DNA of 26,312 nucleotides from Tieghemiomyces parasiticus (Eukaryota; Kickxellomycota; Dimargaritomycetes; Dimargaritales; Dimargaritaceae), in the NCBI GenBank assembly GCA_027575765.1, contig JANBPT010000683.1:1-26312 (forward strand). The letters run 5' to 3'. Under the pieces are notes generated by a model, which was given only the letters and a program-made list of their open reading frames with translations, was not told the origin of the DNA and ran no database searches. This document shows positions 1-9,630 of this stretch, in pieces. Position 1 is the stretch's first letter. The number at the start of each line of letters is the position of its first letter. Position numbers and translations under genes: made by a program.

Positions 1-77
1 ATTCAGTGTACACTTCTACTTCCTGTAAACTCGGCCCCATCACCTGCACCCACGGTAGCTTGATGGTTGCAGCGACC
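1..77 (+). repeat. Left copy of a 77-bp terminal inverted repeat
   Basis: The first 77 bases are identical to the reverse complement of the last 77 bases of the window. Identity stops abruptly at base 78, where the two sides become unrelated. The repeat contains the 10-bp palindrome AGTGTACACT at 5-14 and carries no ORF. An exact, sharply bounded repeat at both contig ends is what a de Bruijn assembler leaves when both ends run into the same k-mer node, and 77 is a common k value. A genuine short terminal inverted repeat is the less likely alternative. Confidence 0.95.
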
Positions 78-492
78 TCCTAGCGATCGTTAGGGATAAA
101 CATAGCCCTATTCTCTGCGTGAGAAATCATACACGGGTAAATGTTGGATGATAGAAATTCTGCATTTGGGAATTAGCCCATGGTCGTTATAGACCATTTA
201 TTTTAAAGGACACAATTATCCCATATATTTGGTAGGCACATAATCGATATTATTAGTCTTGCATAATGTGAGTGAACAGCCTTGGTTCTCCAGCTGAGAA
301 GCCTGGTACTACGACGACATTCTGCGCTGGTCACGATGTGAAGGGCAAGCGAATTATGCGAACCGCTTTATAAATGGTACCACTGCCCTCTAGGGCCATT
401 CACTTGCGAGTGGGCAACGCATTTATAATATATATTTTTTGCATAAAGTGAAGGTAAAGCTGCACGCAACCGGGTTGCATAAAACTGGTGAA
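78..492. other. Gene-free left flank with AT-rich 3' end of TRM13
   Basis: I see no credible coding region here. An AT-rich stretch at about 421-440 lies just past the TRM13 stop on the minus strand and is a plausible transcript 3'-end or polyadenylation region. A TATA-like TTTATAAAT lies near 367-375 on the plus strand, but no ATG-initiated ORF of note follows it. Confidence 0.4.
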
Positions 493-2340
493 TTATACAT
501 CGGAGGTGGCCTGATCAACGGGCACGGCTGTCAAAACCAAGTTTTCAGGGGACGCCGTGGGTTCCACATAATACAGCATTTCGGTACGGTAGCCAAGCTG
601 GCGGAGGTACTCGGCCCGACCCAGGTCGAATATCCGTTTACAGTATCGACCTATTGTCTCGCGGCGGTCTTCAGGGATGTAATCCGGGTCATTAGCGGCC
701 CGACCGGTCGGTAGGGCCGCCTCGCCGGCCACCGGTACGGAAGCTTGGATCGGTTCATTGGTGATTTTCTTGCCGCAGATGGCCCAGCTTGACATACTGG
801 CCAGCCTTGCAAACCGTTCCACGTCAATCCCCCCGTCCTCACCTTCGCCCCCGACAGCCGAGGAAACCAAATAAGGCTGGTTGACGTACATACTATGAAT
901 ACACGCGTGGTGGCAGCACAGGGCGATGACGATCCCGGCCACTCGGCCGCCGTCACGGACAAACTGGTCAAGGCACCGCAGAGTGATATCGGTGGCGGCA
1001 CCGCACAGGTGTTTGGAGTAGGCCACGACCGGTCGGTCCAGCGCGTGCGGTACGCCGCAGAGGTCAAGGTCTTTGATATCAATCTGAATACGTTGCACGG
1101 TACCGGCATCAATGCCCCCCACGTTCTTGTCGAACTTATTACGGAAGTTGCGGCGGTCGACCAGGGTGAACATGGGACGTGCAACGGGGGTAGAGTCGGT
1201 GGAATTCGACACCCCAGCGGCATTCGCATGAGCGTCATTTTGGTGGCGGTTGTGCAGGAGCGCCGGCTGTACAAACTTGGTGAGTTCGCCCTTACCCGCC
1301 CCAAATTCTACAAAGTGGTACTCGGGGCGAAGGAGGTCGAGCCGTTCTAGGTGGCCCAGAAGCGAAGCTTGTTGGACCACATGCTTCACCCAGGTCTTCT
1401 TGGCACGTTGGCCGTCCAAGGCCTGGTGGTCAAGGACAGCCACAGGGAAATCGAAATCAACCTTGTCAGTGGCGGCAATAGGGGTGTCATTCTTCGGGGT
1501 TGGCGTGGATACAGCGTCCAGAGCGGCACGGTAGCGCCCGAGGGCCTGGTGGTAGGTCGCTTCAAACCGGTCAGCAATCTCACGAAGCTCGGACCATTCA
1601 AGGTCGGCAAATGGTTTCATGGTATGCTTAGGTGACGGTGCCGTTGGAACGGCTAGCGAATCGGCCGCCTCGTCTTTCTCGACGGGAGAAGCCACGGCCG
1701 AGATGGACTCGCCGATAGTCACGGGCACAGTCTGTGTCTCGGCCTTAGTTAGGGTCAGCCCTCGGCCAAGTTGGTTCTGGATGAGGTGGTCGTAATGTTT
1801 GGATCGTTTCTTGTACGCCAATCTAACCGGCCCCTGGTCGGTTACTACTGTCTCCGTCGTGGCTCCGTAAAGTAGCTGTGGGTCGATACCTGCTGCCTCG
1901 AGGGTTCTCGCGGGTGGAATGGCCACATTATAGTCTTCCTTGAAATACTCCAATGGCCGCGGGGGTGGACGGGAGTTGCACTTAAACTTCATGTGGCGTT
2001 CGAGGTCTTTGATATTGACGGTATGCGAAGGGTCGAGCGGACACGGTACCCGGGCCAATTGAACTACTGCGGAGGCAGAGGCGATGGTTGCACTTGGGTC
2101 GCTATCGTCTGTGGCGGGGTTGCTGGGCGCGATATTCTCAAAGAGACTGTGTTCCCCACAGTACCGCCGGCCAATTTTGGCGCATAAGCCGCAGTATTTG
2201 TTGCGCTGCGTTAGAAAGTAGTGACAGCGGCCGGGACTCGACGGGGACGGCGGTCGTGGTGGCCGCACCTTGGCCTTCTTGGTCGGTGGGGGCACTGGGG
2301 AAGCAGCCATCGGCGCCGGGTGATCGGTCGGGGTCGTCAT
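493..2340 (-). CDS. TRM13: TRM13-type tRNA 2'-O-methyltransferase
   Basis: This intronless gene encodes 615 aa. TRM13 enzymes 2'-O-methylate nucleotide 4 in the acceptor stem of certain tRNAs using S-adenosylmethionine. An N-terminal TRM13-type zinc finger uses C39, C50, C53, C61 and H64. A second finger of the U11-48K CHHC type uses C100, H106, H116 and C121. The methyltransferase domain has the glycine-rich SAM motif FGAGKGEL (346-353), the family signature YSKHLCGAATD (441-451) and LCCHH (474-478). It is longer than yeast Trm13 because of a Pro-rich leader, a linker at about 200-245 and an insert at about 363-387. The ATG at 2340 is the first in frame and precedes both fingers. It is divergent from the Tubby-like gene, 652 bp away. 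Confidence 0.93.
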   Translation of the reverse strand: MTTPTDHPAPMAASPVPPPTKKAKVRPPRPPSPSSPGRCHYFLTQRNKYCGLCAKIGRRYCGEHSLFENIAPSNPATDDSDPSATIASASAVVQLARVPCPLDPSHTVNIKDLERHMKFKCNSRPPPRPLEYFKEDYNVAIPPARTLEAAGIDPQLLYGATTETVVTDQGPVRLAYKKRSKHYDHLIQNQLGRGLTLTKAETQTVPVTIGESISAVASPVEKDEAADSLAVPTAPSPKHTMKPFADLEWSELREIADRFEATYHQALGRYRAALDAVSTPTPKNDTPIAATDKVDFDFPVAVLDHQALDGQRAKKTWVKHVVQQASLLGHLERLDLLRPEYHFVEFGAGKGELTKFVQPALLHNRHQNDAHANAAGVSNSTDSTPVARPMFTLVDRRNFRNKFDKNVGGIDAGTVQRIQIDIKDLDLCGVPHALDRPVVAYSKHLCGAATDITLRCLDQFVRDGGRVAGIVIALCCHHACIHSMYVNQPYLVSSAVGGEGEDGGIDVERFARLASMSSWAICGKKITNEPIQASVPVAGEAALPTGRAANDPDYIPEDRRETIGRYCKRIFDLGRAEYLRQLGYRTEMLYYVEPTASPENLVLTAVPVDQATSDV

Positions 2341-2992
2341 GAGTGATGTGAGATTGTGGCAAAAAAAAATAAAGATGGTAATGAATTCTGAGCTGACAGG
2401 AGACCAAAATCGTGTGGTAGACGGCGCTGCAGAATTTAGGCGGTTAATTAGAGATGTGGCCTCGAGGATCCTCCGCTCCTGGAATTGTCTATAAAAAAAT
2501 TAGACAAGTTGCTCGCGCTTGTAAACCCGACAGGTACGGGAATCGTGCTACGCCGTCAGAGCCTATGGACCAATAGCAGCGTCCCACCCAACTTCTACCA
2601 TGGGGATAGGTACTAGGAGAGCCGACCCCTTCATTCCTTCTGAACTAGCAAACCGGGCCTACCTCACTATGCTAGAGAAATCGCACCTTTCCAGAGCATG
2701 TATCCCCCAATTTACACCACCAATGCCTCCTTCCCATGAACAAGCTGGCGGGCGCTTGGCCGATTCACCTTTGTGCTCTACCGAACTATTTATTCCGACC
2801 TCATCTCGGACCACCGCTGCACATTTAGTCCGCCTTTTTTTATATTCTCAACTCCCCGCTCCACGCACACACACTCCTCTTCTCTCCGAGTTGCCTATAT
2901 CCTCCTCCCTTTCCGCCATCTTCGGCTCGTCCTCCCATTCACTCGGCAGTACACCCCCCATCAAGCCGCTGTGAAATACTCGGCAGCTCCCC
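2341..2992. promoter_or_regulatory. Divergent promoter region between TRM13 and the Tubby-like gene
   Basis: These 652 bp separate two outward-facing start codons, so they must hold both promoters unless the transcripts overlap. The last 200 bp before the Tubby ATG are strongly pyrimidine-rich, with a TATA-like TTTTATATT near 2836-2844 about 150 bp upstream of the ATG. AT-rich tracts lie near 2360-2380 (TRM13 side) and 2490-2505. An ATG ORF at 2600-2974 (124 aa) lies in the pyrimidine-rich stretch. It is low-complexity and I do not accept it as a gene. Confidence 0.5.
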
Positions 2993-4948
2993 ATGGACCT
3001 CACAGACCGCACCACAAGTGACGACCGAGGACCGCTCGCGACACCTGTCCCGGTTACACATGCGCCTGTCGCCCCGGCCGATATCCTTGAACCGAACCAT
3101 TTAGAGCAAAGGGAGGAAAACGCTCATCCTGACGACGGCGATGGTGGTGACAGAGGCGGAGCGGCCCAGGACGTTGAAAGCCTGGATGGACTGGGCGAAG
3201 ATGACATGGAGACCCAGCATGCCCGGGAAGATACCGAACGAATCGTTTACACTCTTCTGGACCAGCTAGGGTTCCCTGGGGAGTTTGGAGACAAGTAAGT
3301 AGCACATATCTATGTATCACACTGCCAAGCCAAGGTGATACCTCCAGCTGGTACACCTGGGCTTACTCTCACCTGCCAGCCTATGGCGGGCGATCAATAT
3401 ACAGGTTACCTGCTCTAATCTCGCAGCGACTCGCTTCCACGTCCCTATTTTCACTTCAGTTACATTCCCTTCGTCGACGATTTTATCCAGCGGCCGGTCC
3501 CCGTCGGCCATAACATGCGGTGCAAGATCCGACGCCAAAAGAGCAAACGCGGGGCTGCCCCACAGTACCTCATGTATGCCGAGGCCCCCGACGGTCATCC
3601 GTACATACACCTCCTCTCAGCACGAAAACTGCGCAAGGCTACCCACACGTCATCCCATTACCTTATTAGCCGTCACACCGAGACCATCCTCCAAGGGACC
3701 CCCGAAATGGTCGGTGAATTACATTCGAATTTCCTCGGTACGGAGTTTGTGGTACTCCGACGGACCGGATACCGACCCACCGTCGTCGCCCAACCGCAGC
3801 TGCAGCAAGGTTCGTCGGTGACAAGTGACGGTGGTGGTATGAGCCCTCAGGGAGAGGCGGAGGTGGATGAGGCCGTAGCCGGTTTGAATCGGTTGGCCGT
3901 TTCGGCTTCCCTAGTCACTATGCCATTGGTCGGAACCCCTGATCTGTCGCCCGGGGCTGCCCCGCTGCCGACTTCTGCCCCCCATCTGCCGGTCAGTAAC
4001 AGCCGGAGGCCTCGAAATGGTGGTGGTGGTGGTGGAACGCTCCGCCGGCTACTCCGCCGTCGTACAGCCGTCATCACCAATAACCGAATAGACCTACCAA
4101 CCACGGTAGAGGGCCATAGCGGCATCAGCAACAACGGCGAGAATCATGATAATTGTAATGACCCTGGTCTCACATCCATTGCGGCGACTGGTGCCCAAGA
4201 GGAGACGTGCGCCATCCTCTATGATCCCAACATCCTCGGATTCAAAGGTCCCCGAAAAATGACGCTCATCCTACCGGCCCTCAGCTTTGATGGGACTCCG
4301 TTACCGTTCCAACCTCGGCCGAACGCACCGTCATTGATTACCAGCTATCGCAACATGTACAACCCGGACTTGTTGGTATTGCATAACAAACCGCCCCAGT
4401 GGAATGTTGGTAAGTAGACCGGGATAACGCTGGTATACGCGAGTTTGGGCCGGGAAGGTTTTTGATTAGCGCATTGGTTATAAAAGGGACACAATAGCAG
4501 GTTCCAACTGACACCCCCTCCTCCCAACTTGTCCCATGCGCCACTCCTATATTCACCTATTTCCCTGTCCCCCTCCCTCTTTTTTTTTGTAACAGATACA
4601 CAATCCTACGTCCTCAACTTCAACGGCCGTGTCACTGTGTCCTCTGTCAAGAACTTTCAAGTGGTCAACGACCATGACTGTAAGTTGCATCTAGAAAAAT
4701 GATAAGGGAGCCCAGTTGATTTAGTATGGCTGATGACCCTCCAAACAACGGTCGACACGCCTCTAACCTCACCCCTCCACCCTTTCCTCACTCACATACC
4801 CACCCGTCCTGCAGTTGACTATGTGATTCTCCAGTTTGGTCGGGTCCTCGAGGACGCTTTCACACTCGATTTTCAGTACCCCATTACGCCGTTGCAGGCC
4901 TTCGGCATCGCCCTATCGAGTTTCGACGACAAATTGGCGTGTGAGTGA
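2993..4948 (+). CDS. Tubby C-terminal domain protein (TULP-like), four exons
   Basis: Exons are 2993-3294, 3427-4409, 4596-4679 and 4815-4948, giving 500 aa. All three donors are GTAAGT and every junction keeps frame. Tubby proteins bind phosphoinositides through a beta-barrel around a hydrophobic helix and act as membrane-tethered adaptors or transcription factors. The N-terminus (about 1-100) is acidic and probably disordered. The core starts near residue 131 (MRCKIRR), followed by a basic patch at 167-171 (RKLRK) where the family binds phosphoinositide, then YLIS, then LGFKGPRKM near 370, LHNK, SYVLNF.GRV across exon 3, and the family's C-terminal signature FDDKLACE. A Ser/Pro/Gly-rich insert of about 130 residues (about 220-357), including a Gly run from GGT repeats near 4020-4035, interrupts the core where animal Tubby has a short loop. 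Biological role in this organism is unknown. Confidence 0.92.
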
Positions 4949-5379
4949 TTACTTTCTTCCCGTTCCTTACCCTTCGACGATAGACAGCAAACTATGCACC
5001 TCCCCTTCTGTATTCATAATTCTCTACGTATCCCTCTCATCAAGTGTACATGTCGTGGTCATACCTTATCTCTTTAATAGCTGTGCGCGGTGAGCCAAAC
5101 GGTAGTAATGTAGCTGCATGTATTGGGCCAGTCGATGAAGCGCGAAGGCCCGTCAGGGATATGATGTAGAGAAACGAATGAGGCCGTGTTGGACCAATGG
5201 TCGAGGGGCTAGTAAGTAATAATGGGGGTTTTAAAGGGGAACGGGACAGATGGATAATGGGTACGAGAGGGTGGACCGACCAGGTACGGTCAGGAGAAAT
5301 TATACAGGTGAACGAAGGGGAGGGAGGGGAAGATGGGACAGCGGTGGAAAATTTAAATAAATAAAACAATTATGTTTCA
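4949..5379. terminator. Convergent 3' region between the Tubby-like gene and ALG5
   Basis: The two genes point at each other across 431 bp. AATAAATAAAA-type plus-strand signals at about 5355-5366 could serve the Tubby transcript, which would then have a 3' UTR of roughly 400 nt reaching the ALG5 stop. On the minus strand the same AT-rich tract lies just past the ALG5 stop. No gene is visible between them. Confidence 0.4.
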
Positions 5380-6990
5380 TTACATGGTGACCATAGCCGC
5401 AGGCCGTTTGACCGGCCTATTGTCTTTAGCCGCCGGCCTCAGCATAGGAGAGGGTGGTGGCAAAGGTCTAACCTGCCAAATCCCCAGCACATAGTTACTC
5501 CGAATCAGCAACAAATCCGTCGCCATCTGGATGGAATCGAGCACGAGCGACATTTTGGAGCCCGCAATTTCGTGCCAGGAGACCGGGACCTCGACGACCG
5601 GGATGTCAAAGTAGCCGGCCAGCATAAGGACTTCGATATCAAAGATCCAGCGCTCGACGTGGAGGTGAGTGAAGATGGCCTGGGCCGCCCGCCGCGTAAA
5701 TAGCTTGAACCCACACTGCGTGTCGTCCACGTTGCGGATTCCGAAAATGTAAACAAAGGTGTGAAAGGCGCGCATCAGGATGGTGCGGATGAGGGAGCGC
5801 TGGGGGGGGGGGTGGGAAGAAGGGTCGATGCAACGGTGAAGAGGTAATGTGGTTAGAGAATTGATAAACTCAAATCCCTAGTATATATATATATATATAC
5901 ACGATATTATTACCCAAGCGAGTAGACTTTGTAATTTTGGATTGCGGTCGTCACTTACCTGTACATTAGAACCGGCCTTCTTTAAGTGGGCCCGGGATCC
6001 CACGGCCACGCCCAGTCCGTCCCGCTCAGCGCTCTTCAGTTGGCAGAACAGTTGCTGGATATCCTGGAAGTCAGTCGCACCGTCAGCATCGGCGAAGAGA
6101 ATGTATTCGCCGCGGGCGTGCAAAAAGCCCTGGTGAATTGAACAAAGCGGGAGGATACGCGACGAGGGTCGATGGGGGAGGGGAGGGGGCGAGAATTCGA
6201 AGGAACAGAAATATGGACAGTTTCGCGGTCAGTCGATGGAAGGACTGATAAATTTTGGGCTCGGCTATACCGAACGAGACGCTAGTGAAACGGTAACCCC
6301 GGCCACTTGGCCGTTTAAGTTCACTTTGGCGTTGCACATTGTTAGGGGATGGGAAGGGGGGTAAAAGTAGTGACTTACTTCTGTGACGGCGCCGCCTTTG
6401 CCGCGGTTCTGCTTAAATTTAATGACGCGCAGATTTGTCAACTGGTGATTACGGGCGAACTCGAGGGCAACCTGGGCGGTGTTGTCCCGGCTCCCATCGT
6501 CCACAACGATAATTTCGTACGAGAAAGAGCACCGGGGCCAGACGGGCGACCGAGGGAACCCAGTATCTTCGGTGGGAGTACAAGCCGGGCTACCAACCGT
6601 CGACGACTCCGCCGAGTGCTCCACATCGGACGACCCGCCTGTTTCCTTCCCGAGGCCCTGAGTCCGAGCCTCGAGGTAGGCATAAGCGTCGGCCAGCATC
6701 GTGGGCAGTCGTTGGCTCTCATTATAAGCGGGCACCACGACACTGAGGGTGCAGCGGGGCGGGTCCAACACGCTATCGAGCGGCTGCCGTTTGGCGGAAT
6801 CGATGGCGTAGTAGTAGCGCTCCTCGTCGGTGAGCGGATGGCGTTTGGGACTGAAGATGGTCAGAAAGGTGTAGAGTGCCGTGACGCCGCCAATGACCAG
6901 ACCGGCCAGGATGGTGGACATGAACTCGAAGGAGAGGTCGGCAGCCAGGTCCATGGAGTTGAAGAGGTAGAGAAACGGCATGGTTAGCAT
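5380..6990 (-). CDS. ALG5: Dolichyl-phosphate beta-glucosyltransferase, three exons
   Basis: Exons on the minus strand are 6990-6379, 6129-5959 and 5799-5380, all phase 0, giving 400 aa. Alg5 transfers glucose from UDP-glucose to dolichyl phosphate on the cytosolic ER face, supplying donor for late N-glycan precursor assembly. A membrane helix (about 24-46) anchors the GT2 domain: VVVPAYNE (84-91), IVVDDGS (161-167), NRGKGGAV (195-202), the metal-binding DAD at 218-220 in ADADGAT, and DDTQCGFK (286-293). A Ser/Gly/Thr-rich insert (about 113-153) separates the first two motifs. The C-terminal tail after about 365 is Pro-rich. Later in-frame ATGs at residues 4 and 13 are also possible starts, but all keep the membrane helix. 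Intron 2 holds a TA microsatellite and ends in a run of 11 C before the AG. Confidence 0.94.
5882..5899. repeat. (TA)9 microsatellite in ALG5 intron 2
   Basis: Nine perfect TA units lie inside the intron spanning 5800-5958 of the minus-strand ALG5 gene. Together with the poly-G run at 5802-5812, which is the poly-C tract before the 3' splice site on the minus strand, this intron is likely to vary in length between isolates. Confidence 0.9.
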
Positions 6991-7554
6991 GGGAAGCGGG
7001 CGAGAAGGCGTGCAGGGAAGGTAGAGGGAGGAGGAGGAGGAAGCAATGCCGAAGGTGGACAGGAAACACAGAGATGCAACCCCGTAGGTGGTCTACAGGC
7101 GGCTGGTGTGGGCGCAAGATATCCGCAGGGAGCGTCGGAAGGAGAGTAAAACACGAGCAGCGGCGGTGACGGCGAGAGTTGTGTAAGAACGGCGTTTCTG
7201 CGCAGAGGCGTGTGCGTGTGTAGCTATGGGTGTGTAACGGAATAGGCCTACGGTGGGCAGCTATCTAAACGGCTCAGTTGGAGGCGCGTGTCAAGAGTTG
7301 GAACGGAGGGTGCAGTGGTGGTGGCCATGACGAACAGTATTTGGAGCAGGCGGGGATATTACACAGGGAGCAGCGGAGCGTTAAAGAAAAAAAAAGTCCC
7401 TCCAGTGAGGGAGAGAGAGCCAAGGGGATTGGCCAGGGGGACGGCGAAGGCACAGTGGATATGGGGTGAACTCGATAGGGCGTTTTATATCCTCGTCCGT
7501 CTGTCCGCTGCTGCCGGGCTTGGAGAGCCGGAGACAGAGCGAACTAGGAATACG

Positions 7555-7613
7555 ACGGTTCCTAACCGTTGTCATTACCGCCCCTGCTCCTATATTACCG
7601 AGCAGGAGGGGCG
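7555..7613. other. Two adjacent strong inverted repeats
   Basis: ACGGTT (7555-7560) and AACCGT (7564-7569) form a 6-bp stem with a 3-nt loop. Ten bases further on, CGCCCCTGCTC (7579-7589) pairs with 7600-7613 over 11 bp, with a 3-nt bulge on the right arm and a 10-nt loop. Both lie in DNA without a supported gene, upstream of ALG5. I see no snoRNA or tRNA signature, so function is unknown. Confidence 0.6.
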
Positions 7614-8167
7614 AATGCCATCTACCGGACATGTATTCGAGAAGCAGGGTGGGGACCACCACGGTACACCACGACAGGTGAGCCCCAGGGCGCAAGCAAA
7701 AGAGATTCTCTTTAAGACCACCGTAAACGGCGGTTTATGAGAGATTCGCTACAGAGCGCATGGAATGGTCTCAAGATAACTCTTCAGCAGTAAATTTATG
7801 GCCGCTTTTTTTTTATATATATCACGAAAAGCACAACCGCTGCGATGAGGTTAATGTGGGCACATTGAGTGGCAAAACTCAATTGCCATGTATAATGGGA
7901 GAGGGGCCGAGAGACCCTAGTGGGAACGTGATAGGTAGAGAAACTCAAGACCAGCACATTAGAGAAGAGACATTGCGAGTTTGTCTCCTCCTCCCCTTCC
8001 AGCCTATCCAATGCAGGGACGGATTGTCGCGCGCCCTATGCTATGTGTTGTAGGGATCATCCTGACGGACGGCTAACTCGAGAACCCGCCGATCAGCCGC
8101 ACTCGACACCGAACCAGGGATGGTGTGTGATGGCGCACGGTGAACATCCGTGTGCAACGTAGATGGA

Positions 8168-8186
8168 TATATATATATTTATATAT
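8168..8186. repeat. TA-rich microsatellite-like tract
   Basis: An interrupted TA repeat, with one TTTA break, in the gene-free interval between ALG5 and RCF2. No associated gene is visible. Confidence 0.6.
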
Positions 8187-8946
8187 GTACGAGGGTGGGC
8201 GAACGACGGGAGGAAAAAGGCCTGCTAGTGACACAAGGCCTGCATGGCACCTAAAACCTTCAAAGCGCCGTATCCGGGATTGATTCGGAGTAGCAGATAG
8301 TGAACATGACGTGGTGTCGAGCACAACCGCCGCCGGTCTCCTTAAGAGCGGGGCGCACGCTCAGGCACATGATACCTGACCAAGACCTGGAGGTGCCTCC
8401 CCCTTCCCACTTTCGTGGCAACCTCCACAACGAGGCCGCTGGCACAAGAATCAGCCATTGGTCTATAGGATCCTGACACCAACCAATCCAAAGTTTTGAG
8501 CAAATATACCATATTTTAGAAGCTGGCCGGGCCTTGTTATTAGAGCTAGGGGAACCTGAAGGGCGGGCCCTTCTACTGGCTTGGCCCTCAGGGCACGGCA
8601 CCGAGCTTATTTCCAATCACTTTTAACACATTGACCGTTATCGACTTACCCCTCTTGCTGCCACCAATGTGTCGCACCCCGTACGTGCTGCATGCACAGA
8701 TAGCATGCCTTAATCATGTCCTTCACGTTCAGTCTGGCGGGGGTACATACAGATTTATGTAGTATAAAAAAACACAGAAATATTAAAGCTAAAAAAATTA
8801 CAATCAATAAATATAGACGGTAATGTAAAGTAATACGAAACCAGTCAACCCACAGCGATGTGGTAAAAAAAGCATATCCCAAGATCGAGGTGCGTAGCAA
8901 AACCCAATGACGGGGAGGGAGGGGGGATGGACTCTGTGCTTCTAGA

Positions 8947-9630
8947 TTACTTGTCATGGTGCTTTTGGCTACCTTGAGAGGAACGCAGGCTACTACCGCT
9001 GTGAGTAATACGCTCGTACTCCTCGGCGGACATGGCTGGTGCAGCCCGACGACCCTCGAGCTGGCCGCTACCCTGGCCGCTGGTATTATGACTGGTCCCG
9101 ACAATGGCGGCCGTACCCAGCAGGGCCGCCAGGGTAATGGCCTGGGCGTACACACGGGCCTGCACAAGCTTATTCATAGTCGACATGTGTTTCTGGCGCA
9201 TCAGGTAGCCCAGCGAAATGACCATGCCGGTTACCCACGTCCCGCCGATAATCGACCATTGGTTCGCACGGACGAATCCGCGGGCTTCGCCGGCCACGGT
9301 CTGGGCCTCCTGGGCCGCGGCCGCCAGGGCCTTCTGTCGGGCCTCCTCGTCACCAAACCCTTCTAGGTTCGACGAGTAGATAGGATTGTATACGGTCGTC
9401 TCCCAGTGGCGACCTGCCCGCTCGCTCTCGATCATAACGAAGGTCGCCAAGCTGGAGGTCACCAGGAAGGCCTTGAAGGGTAGCGTCAGACTGCGGAATG
9501 GACGCCAAAAGTGGTTGAGCAAGTAGGTCGTCGGAAACACCACCGCCGCGCCGTACAGCCCGCCGCGGATTCCACCGTCGACATGGGCCTGGTAGGCCTG
9601 GTCCTCCTCCTGTTTGGTCAAGATCTTCAT
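8947..9630 (-). CDS. RCF2: Respiratory supercomplex factor 2 (HIG1 domain protein)
   Basis: This single-exon gene encodes 227 aa, close to yeast Rcf2 (224 aa). Rcf2 is a mitochondrial inner-membrane protein that associates with cytochrome c oxidase and helps stabilise or tune bc1-oxidase supercomplexes. The N-terminus MKILT, then a GG.GG-type first helix (about 19-38) and a second helix (about 52-66), match the fungal family. The C-terminal HIG1 domain has helices at about 126-144 and 162-178 joined by the diagnostic QARVYAQ (157-163). The Ala/Glu-rich linker at 95-118 and the Ser/Gln-rich tail after about 180 are probably disordered. There is no obvious cleavable presequence, as in yeast. 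The family was recognised from memory of yeast Rcf2. Confidence 0.9.
   Translation of the reverse strand: MKILTKQEEDQAYQAHVDGGIRGGLYGAAVVFPTTYLLNHFWRPFRSLTLPFKAFLVTSSLATFVMIESERAGRHWETTVYNPIYSSNLEGFGDEEARQKALAAAAQEAQTVAGEARGFVRANQWSIIGGTWVTGMVISLGYLMRQKHMSTMNKLVQARVYAQAITLAALLGTAAIVGTSHNTSGQGSGQLEGRRAAPAMSAEEYERITHSGSSLRSSQGSQKHHDK

Larger units (their letters stand above)
6991..8946. other. Intergenic region between ALG5 and RCF2, no supported gene
   Basis: These 1956 bp hold the ALG5 promoter on the right of its ATG and the RCF2 3' end. ORFs of 100-150 codons here (for example 7288-7740 on plus and 8260-8616 on minus) match no family I know and look compositionally random. A TA-rich stretch lies at about 8168-8186. 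AT-rich runs at about 8762-8815 lie 130-190 bp past the RCF2 stop and are the likely polyadenylation region of that gene. Two adjacent hairpins at 7555-7613 are listed separately. Confidence 0.5.

Noticed and set aside
1..77. Terminal inverted repeat read as a DNA transposon end or linear plasmid terminus
   Set aside because: The block between the repeats contains only unrelated housekeeping genes with no transposase or polymerase, and the length equals a common assembler k-mer.
651..1304. 217-codon minus-strand ORF
   Set aside because: It is a shifted-frame shadow of TRM13, rich in Ser/Arg/Pro, whereas the TRM13 frame shows all catalytic motifs.
2600..2974. 124-codon ATG ORF just upstream of the Tubby-like gene
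   Set aside because: It lies in the pyrimidine-rich promoter and leader region, has low-complexity Ser/Pro/Leu composition, matches no family and ends 18 bp before the real start codon.
8260..8616. 118-codon minus-strand ORF downstream of RCF2
   Set aside because: Composition is random with many Trp, Cys and Arg residues, no family resemblance, no promoter-like or splice context.
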